Shown here: positions 7,007 through 10,393 of the stretch, in pieces | Numbering within the stretch: position 1 is the first letter of the stretch | Layout: each line of letters starts with the position of its first letter | Assembly (NCBI GenBank): GCA_937927265.1 | Contig: CALBCO010000146.1 | Coordinates: 1 to 10,393, forward strand | Source of the DNA: an uncultured Verrucomicrobiae bacterium | Lineage (GTDB): Bacteria; Verrucomicrobiota; Verrucomicrobiia; Palsa-1439 | Reading direction: 5' to 3' | DNA: 10,393 bases | Notes under the pieces: model-generated | What the model was told of the DNA's origin: nothing | Database searches by the model: none | What the model saw: only the letters and a program-made list of their open reading frames with translations | Program-made: the position numbers and the translations under genes

Positions 7007-9820
7007 TCAAACACCCAGTAGCCGCCGCAGAAACTGGCCGGTGTAAGAGTTGGGTGCTTGGCAGATTTGTTCCGGTGGGCCTTCGGTAACAAGTTGCCCC
7101 CCCGCGGCTCCGCCTTCCGGTCCCAAATCAATGATCCAATCCGCGCTCTTCACGACATCCAGGTTGTGTTCGATGATAAGCACGGTGTTGCCGGCATCGC
7201 GTAGCTTGAAAAGAACTTCCAGCAACTTTGCAATGTCGGCAAAATGCAGGCCGGTCGTCGGTTCATCGAGGATGTACAAGGTGCGGCCCGTGGCGCGTTT
7301 GGCGAGTTCCGTAGCCAGTTTGACCCGCTGGGCTTCGCCTCCGGACAGCGTCGTCGCCTGTTGGCCGAGATGAAGGTAGCCGAGCCCCACATCCTGCAAA
7401 GCCTGCAGCTTGTCTCGCAACGGCGGCACCGCACGAAAAAACTCTTCGGCTTCGTCCACGGTCATCTCCAACACGTCAGCGATATTGCGGCCTTTGTAGG
7501 TAATCTCCAACGTCTCGCGGCTGTAACGCCGTCCGCCACACTGCTCACAGGTCACATACACGTCCGGCAGAAAGTGCATCCCAATCTTGATCAAACCATC
7601 GCCTTTGCACGCCTCACACCGACCACCTTTAGTGTTGAAACTGAAGCGGCCCACGCCATAGCCGCGCACCTTCGCCGTCGGCAACTGGGCAAACAGCGTT
7701 CGAATGTGATTGAACGCCCCCGTATACGTGAGCGCATTCGACCGTGGCGTCCGACCGATCGGGGATTGGTCAATGACGATCACCTTGTCGAGTTCATCTA
7801 CGCCCATGATTTTGTCGTGCTCGCCGGGACGGTCTTTGGCCCGGTAAAACTTGCGGAACAACGCCCGTCGCAGAATATCGTCCACCAACGTGCTCTTGCC
7901 CGAACCGCTCACGCCGGTCACGCATGTCAGCAAGCCAAGCGGAAAACGTACGGTCAGGTTTTTCAGGTTGTTCTGACGAGCCCCGACCACGGTCAGCCAA
8001 CCACGAACGGGCGAGCGGCGAGTTTTGGGTACCGGGATTTGCAACTCGCCGCGTAAATACGCCCCTGTCAGGGAACGTGGCGTATCGAGAATCGTTTGCA
8101 ACGGCCCCGCTGCAACCACTTCTCCGCCGTGGATACCGGCGCCGGGGCCTAGGTCCACAATGTAATCGGCAGCCCGGATTGTGTCCTCGTCGTGTTCGAC
8201 AACAACAACGGTGTTGCCGAGATCACGGAGTTGACGCAGGGTTTCGAGCAGCCGCTGGTTGTCGCGTGGGTGCAAACCGATGCTCGGTTCATCGAGTACA
8301 TAAAGGACGCCGACCAAGGCAGCACCGATCTGAGTCGCCAACTGAATCCGTTGGGCTTCACCGCCGGACAACGTGTCGCTCGTCCGGTCGAGGGTGAGAT
8401 AGCCAAGACCAACGTTCTGGAGGAATTTCAACCGGGCACTAACTTCGTGAAGGATTTGGCCAGCCACTTTCCTCTCGAATTCACTGAGTTGCAGGTCGGC
8501 AAAAAAACGGGCCGCCTCGTCCACCGACAAGCGTGTCACGTCAATGATGGACTTACCACCCACAGTAACGGCGAGGCTTTCAGGACGCAACCGCTGGCCG
8601 TGGCAATCCGGACAAGGCATGCTGACCATGTAGTGCTGGAGGCGCGACTTGGTGAATTCGCTTTTGGATTCCTCGTAGAGTCGTTCAAGGTTGGGAATCA
8701 CACCTTCGAACGGTTTGGTCGTCTTCCGCCAAGCGCCTCTGCGCCAGTAGGTGAACTCAATCTCGTCGCTGCCCGTGCCGTGGAGTAACGCGTGTTGGAT
8801 TGGCATCGGGAGCTTCTCGAACGGTTGTTCCATGTCCACGTGGTAATGTTTGGCGAAGCCGCGTAGGAGCATCTTGTAATACATGATAAGCCGCCGTCCG
8901 CCTCGTCGCCACGGGGCGATCGCGCCATCGGCAACTGACTTCTTCCTGTCCGGCACAATCAGGTCCGGATCGAAAAACAATTTCGTTCCCAGACCGAGAC
9001 AGGTTTTGCAGGCACCGTAAGGGGAGTTGAACGAGAAATGCCGCGGCGTGAACTCGCCAAAGCTGATTCCACAATCCGTACAGGCGTTCTGCGTGCTGAA
9101 GAGTCGGTCGGCAGCCAACAGCACGCCGTTACCCCATTTCAATGCGGTTTCAACCGAGTCAGCCAGCCGGCTCCGCGTTTTGGCGCTGATGTTCAACCGG
9201 TCCACCACCAATTCGATGTTGTGGTGGCGGTTTTTGTCGAGCTTTGGCGGTTCTTCCAAATCCACCACCATCCCGTCCACGCGAGCACGGACGAATCCCT
9301 CGCGTTTGATGCGGGCAAACACGTCCCGGAACTCGCCTTTGCGGTCGCGCACAAGCGGCGCCAGCAAGGTGACCGGCGTCCCTTCACCCAGCGCGAGCAG
9401 TTGGTCCACAATCTGGCTGGCAGTTTGGGTGGTGATTGGTTTGCCGCACTGGTGACAATGCGGTTGGCCGAGGCTAGCCCAAAGGAGGCGGAGGTACTCG
9501 TAAATCTCAGTGGTGGTGGCAATCGTTGACCGGGGGTTGCTGCCGGCGGTGCGTTGTTCGATTGCAATGGCTGGCGACAGTCCCTCGATGTAGTCCACAT
9601 CGGGTTTCTGGAGTTGTTGGAGGAACTGCCGGGCGTAGGCGGAGAGGCTCTCAACATATTTGCGCTGGCCTTCGGCGTAGAGGGTGTCAAAGGCGAGACT
9701 GGACTTGCCCGAACCGCTCAGACCGGTAACCACGATCAGCCGGTGGCGCGGGAGGGTTAACTGGACGTCTTTCAGGTTGTGAGTGCGCGCTCCGGCGATG
9801 GTAATGGTTGCGGTTGGCAT
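7007..9820 (-). CDS. uvrA: UvrABC excinuclease subunit A
   Basis: A full-length UvrA of 937 residues (the E. coli protein has 940). It is the damage-sensing ATPase that loads UvrB in nucleotide excision repair. Both ABC ATPase modules are intact: Walker A GLSGSGKS at 33-40 and GVSGSGKS at 636-643, with signature LSGGEAQR at 484 and 825, each followed by a LDEP Walker B. Two CxxC-x20-CxxC zinc sites are seen, C247/C250/C271/C274 in module I and C735/C738/C758/C761 in module II. The latter is the zinc finger needed for damage recognition in the family. The UvrB-interaction region (about 120-245) is present, which argues for canonical UvrA rather than the shorter UvrA2 class. The start at 9820 has a good Shine-Dalgarno (AGGTG at 9830-9826, 5 nt away). 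No canonical LexA box is seen upstream. The NYN-LOTUS gene follows on the same strand. Confidence 0.98.
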   Translation of the reverse strand: MPTATITIAGARTHNLKDVQLTLPRHRLIVVTGLSGSGKSSLAFDTLYAEGQRKYVESLSAYARQFLQQLQKPDVDYIEGLSPAIAIEQRTAGSNPRSTIATTTEIYEYLRLLWASLGQPHCHQCGKPITTQTASQIVDQLLALGEGTPVTLLAPLVRDRKGEFRDVFARIKREGFVRARVDGMVVDLEEPPKLDKNRHHNIELVVDRLNISAKTRSRLADSVETALKWGNGVLLAADRLFSTQNACTDCGISFGEFTPRHFSFNSPYGACKTCLGLGTKLFFDPDLIVPDRKKSVADGAIAPWRRGGRRLIMYYKMLLRGFAKHYHVDMEQPFEKLPMPIQHALLHGTGSDEIEFTYWRRGAWRKTTKPFEGVIPNLERLYEESKSEFTKSRLQHYMVSMPCPDCHGQRLRPESLAVTVGGKSIIDVTRLSVDEAARFFADLQLSEFERKVAGQILHEVSARLKFLQNVGLGYLTLDRTSDTLSGGEAQRIQLATQIGAALVGVLYVLDEPSIGLHPRDNQRLLETLRQLRDLGNTVVVVEHDEDTIRAADYIVDLGPGAGIHGGEVVAAGPLQTILDTPRSLTGAYLRGELQIPVPKTRRSPVRGWLTVVGARQNNLKNLTVRFPLGLLTCVTGVSGSGKSTLVDDILRRALFRKFYRAKDRPGEHDKIMGVDELDKVIVIDQSPIGRTPRSNALTYTGAFNHIRTLFAQLPTAKVRGYGVGRFSFNTKGGRCEACKGDGLIKIGMHFLPDVYVTCEQCGGRRYSRETLEITYKGRNIADVLEMTVDEAEEFFRAVPPLRDKLQALQDVGLGYLHLGQQATTLSGGEAQRVKLATELAKRATGRTLYILDEPTTGLHFADIAKLLEVLFKLRDAGNTVLIIEHNLDVVKSADWIIDLGPEGGAAGGQLVTEGPPEQICQAPNSYTGQFLRRLLGV

Positions 9821-9858
9821 GAGTTCACCTGCAATTTTCGCGCGAGTTCAAGCTTCAC

Positions 9859-9886
9859 ATTTTAGCCAAGCTGATCCCAAACCCAA
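9859..9886 (-). promoter_or_regulatory. Candidate sigma-70 promoter of uvrA
   Basis: On the minus strand a -35-like TTGGGT (9886-9881) is followed after 16 bp by TAAAAT (9864-9859), which matches five of six bases of the -10 consensus. It would start the transcript roughly 30 nt before the uvrA ATG, leaving room for the AGGTG ribosome site. The -35 is weak. One copy of a 10-bp direct repeat touches the -10 box. Confidence 0.4.
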
Positions 9887-9941
9887 GCAGAAATTGCGAC
9901 TTTTCACTGGCATACCACCTGCTGAAATTACAGCCAAGCTG
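9864..9941. repeat. Pair of 10-bp direct repeats AGCCAAGCTG in the uvrA/small-gene divergent region
   Basis: AGCCAAGCTG occurs exactly at 9864-9873 and again at 9932-9941, 68 bp apart. The first copy starts at the edge of the candidate uvrA -10 box; the second lies between the two divergent genes. The pair could be a two-site operator or a chance repeat. No palindromic symmetry is visible in the unit. Confidence 0.35.
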
Positions 9942-9998
9942 CAGTCGTTCAGCAGCAAGGAATAGGCGAAAAGCAAAACTTGGGATGAAAGGGGCAAC

Positions 9999-10307
9999 AT
10001 GGCAACAGCAAAAGAGGTTTCTGTGAACGAGACCGCAGAGCAACTCCGACAACTGCAAAAACAGTTGGAGACACTGCACGAGAACTTGCGGACAGTGCGA
10101 CATGGTATCAACAACAACATCGCGGTGATCATGGCGATGGCGGAACTGAGCCAGCGGAATCCGTCCCAATGCGCGAAGCTGAGCCAGTTGTGCCTGGAAA
10201 AAGCCCCACAGATCGCAAGCGCCATCTGTAGTTTCTCTGAATTGATGGATGGCGCACTCAGCCTGCAACGCGAGTTTGAGACCCACGCGAACCCCGAAGC
10301 GGTCTAA
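9999..10307 (+). CDS. Small helical protein resembling an isolated histidine-kinase dimerisation/phosphotransfer domain
   Basis: A 102-residue, wholly helical-looking protein without signal or membrane segment. Residues about 12-30 (TAEQLRQLQKQLETLHENL) have coiled-coil heptads. They run into RHGINNNIAVIMAMAEL (34-50), which resembles the H-box of kinases of the 'HDxxN' type with H35 as the candidate phosphorylated histidine. A second amphipathic helix (about 57-85, KLSQLCLEKAPQIASAICSF) completes a DHp-like hairpin. No ATPase domain, receiver or sensor follows. Family knowledge offers Spo0B as an analogue: its RHDWMNKL helix carries the phosphotransfer histidine. A role as phosphorelay intermediate or kinase-binding dimer is inference. 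The Shine-Dalgarno AAAGGGG ends four bases before the ATG, so the start is well supported. The gene diverges from uvrA; its own promoter is not evident. No partner response regulator is in the window. A non-phosphorylated structural dimer is the alternative. Confidence 0.7.
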   Translation: MATAKEVSVNETAEQLRQLQKQLETLHENLRTVRHGINNNIAVIMAMAELSQRNPSQCAKLSQLCLEKAPQIASAICSFSELMDGALSLQREFETHANPEAV

Positions 10308-10393
10308 TCCCCCCAACGACAGACGGATGCCGCGCGTGGTGTTCGAGAAACTGGCGACGGTGCAGCTTCTGGATGTGATCGTGCCAACGACAG
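10308..10393 (+). other. Unassigned right-edge sequence with a short open frame
   Basis: From an ATG at 10327 a frame runs open to the window end (MPRVVFEKLATVQLLDVIVP and two more residues), preceded by AGACGG, which is not a good Shine-Dalgarno. The peptide is too short to assign. No hairpin-plus-T-run follows the preceding gene's stop at 10307, so the frame could belong to a gene co-transcribed with it, or be non-coding. Confidence 0.2.

Noticed and set aside
9821..9998. LexA/SOS box upstream of uvrA
   Set aside because: Neither CTGT-N8-ACAG nor a TGTTC-N4-GAACA type palindrome is present. The nearest match, CTGC-N7-ACAG around 9920, has the wrong spacing and an imperfect half-site.

Overview
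The window is GC-rich, densely coded bacterial chromosome. It probably comes from a member of Verrucomicrobiota (Limisphaera/Pedosphaera-like lineage). This is inferred from the paired Asp/Gly-rich calcium-binding repeats and 'FYRV'-type C-terminus of the secreted glycosidase, from the TPR–ExbB–ExbD gene order, and from poor Shine-Dalgarno use at several genes. No rRNA or other phylogenetic marker confirms it, and uvrA would be the best gene to place it.

Layout: (1) 1-3361, minus strand: an operon read right to left, consisting of a large exported TPR protein, an ExbB/TolQ/MotA-type proton channel subunit and ExbD (cut by the left edge). The last two genes overlap by ATGA. A long imperfect hairpin lies between the TPR gene and exbB, just before a strong exbB Shine-Dalgarno. 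(2) 3362-3474: a divergent promoter region with a run of ten C. (3) 3475-6102, plus strand: a secreted multidomain GH44 endoglucanase/xyloglucanase with both catalytic glutamates visible. (4) 6113-6925 and 7007-9820, minus strand: uvrA (nucleotide excision repair) followed by a NYN-nuclease/LOTUS RNA-binding protein, possibly one transcript. The NYN-LOTUS gene converges on the glycosidase gene with only 10 bp between stop codons. (5) 9821-9998: a second divergent promoter region with a plausible uvrA promoter and a 10-bp direct repeat. (6) 9999-10307, plus strand: a small protein resembling an isolated histidine-kinase dimerisation/phosphotransfer hairpin with no ATPase domain. (7) 10308-10393: unassigned sequence, open to the right edge.

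The genes do not form one system. The operon is an energised envelope machine of Tol/Ton type, the GH44 protein is a lone polysaccharide-degrading enzyme, and uvrA is housekeeping DNA repair. I see no CRISPR array, tRNA, rRNA, insertion sequence or recognisable defence cassette. The items most worth a second look are the intercistronic hairpin before exbB, the orphan phosphotransfer-like protein, and the uvrA/NYN-LOTUS pairing.
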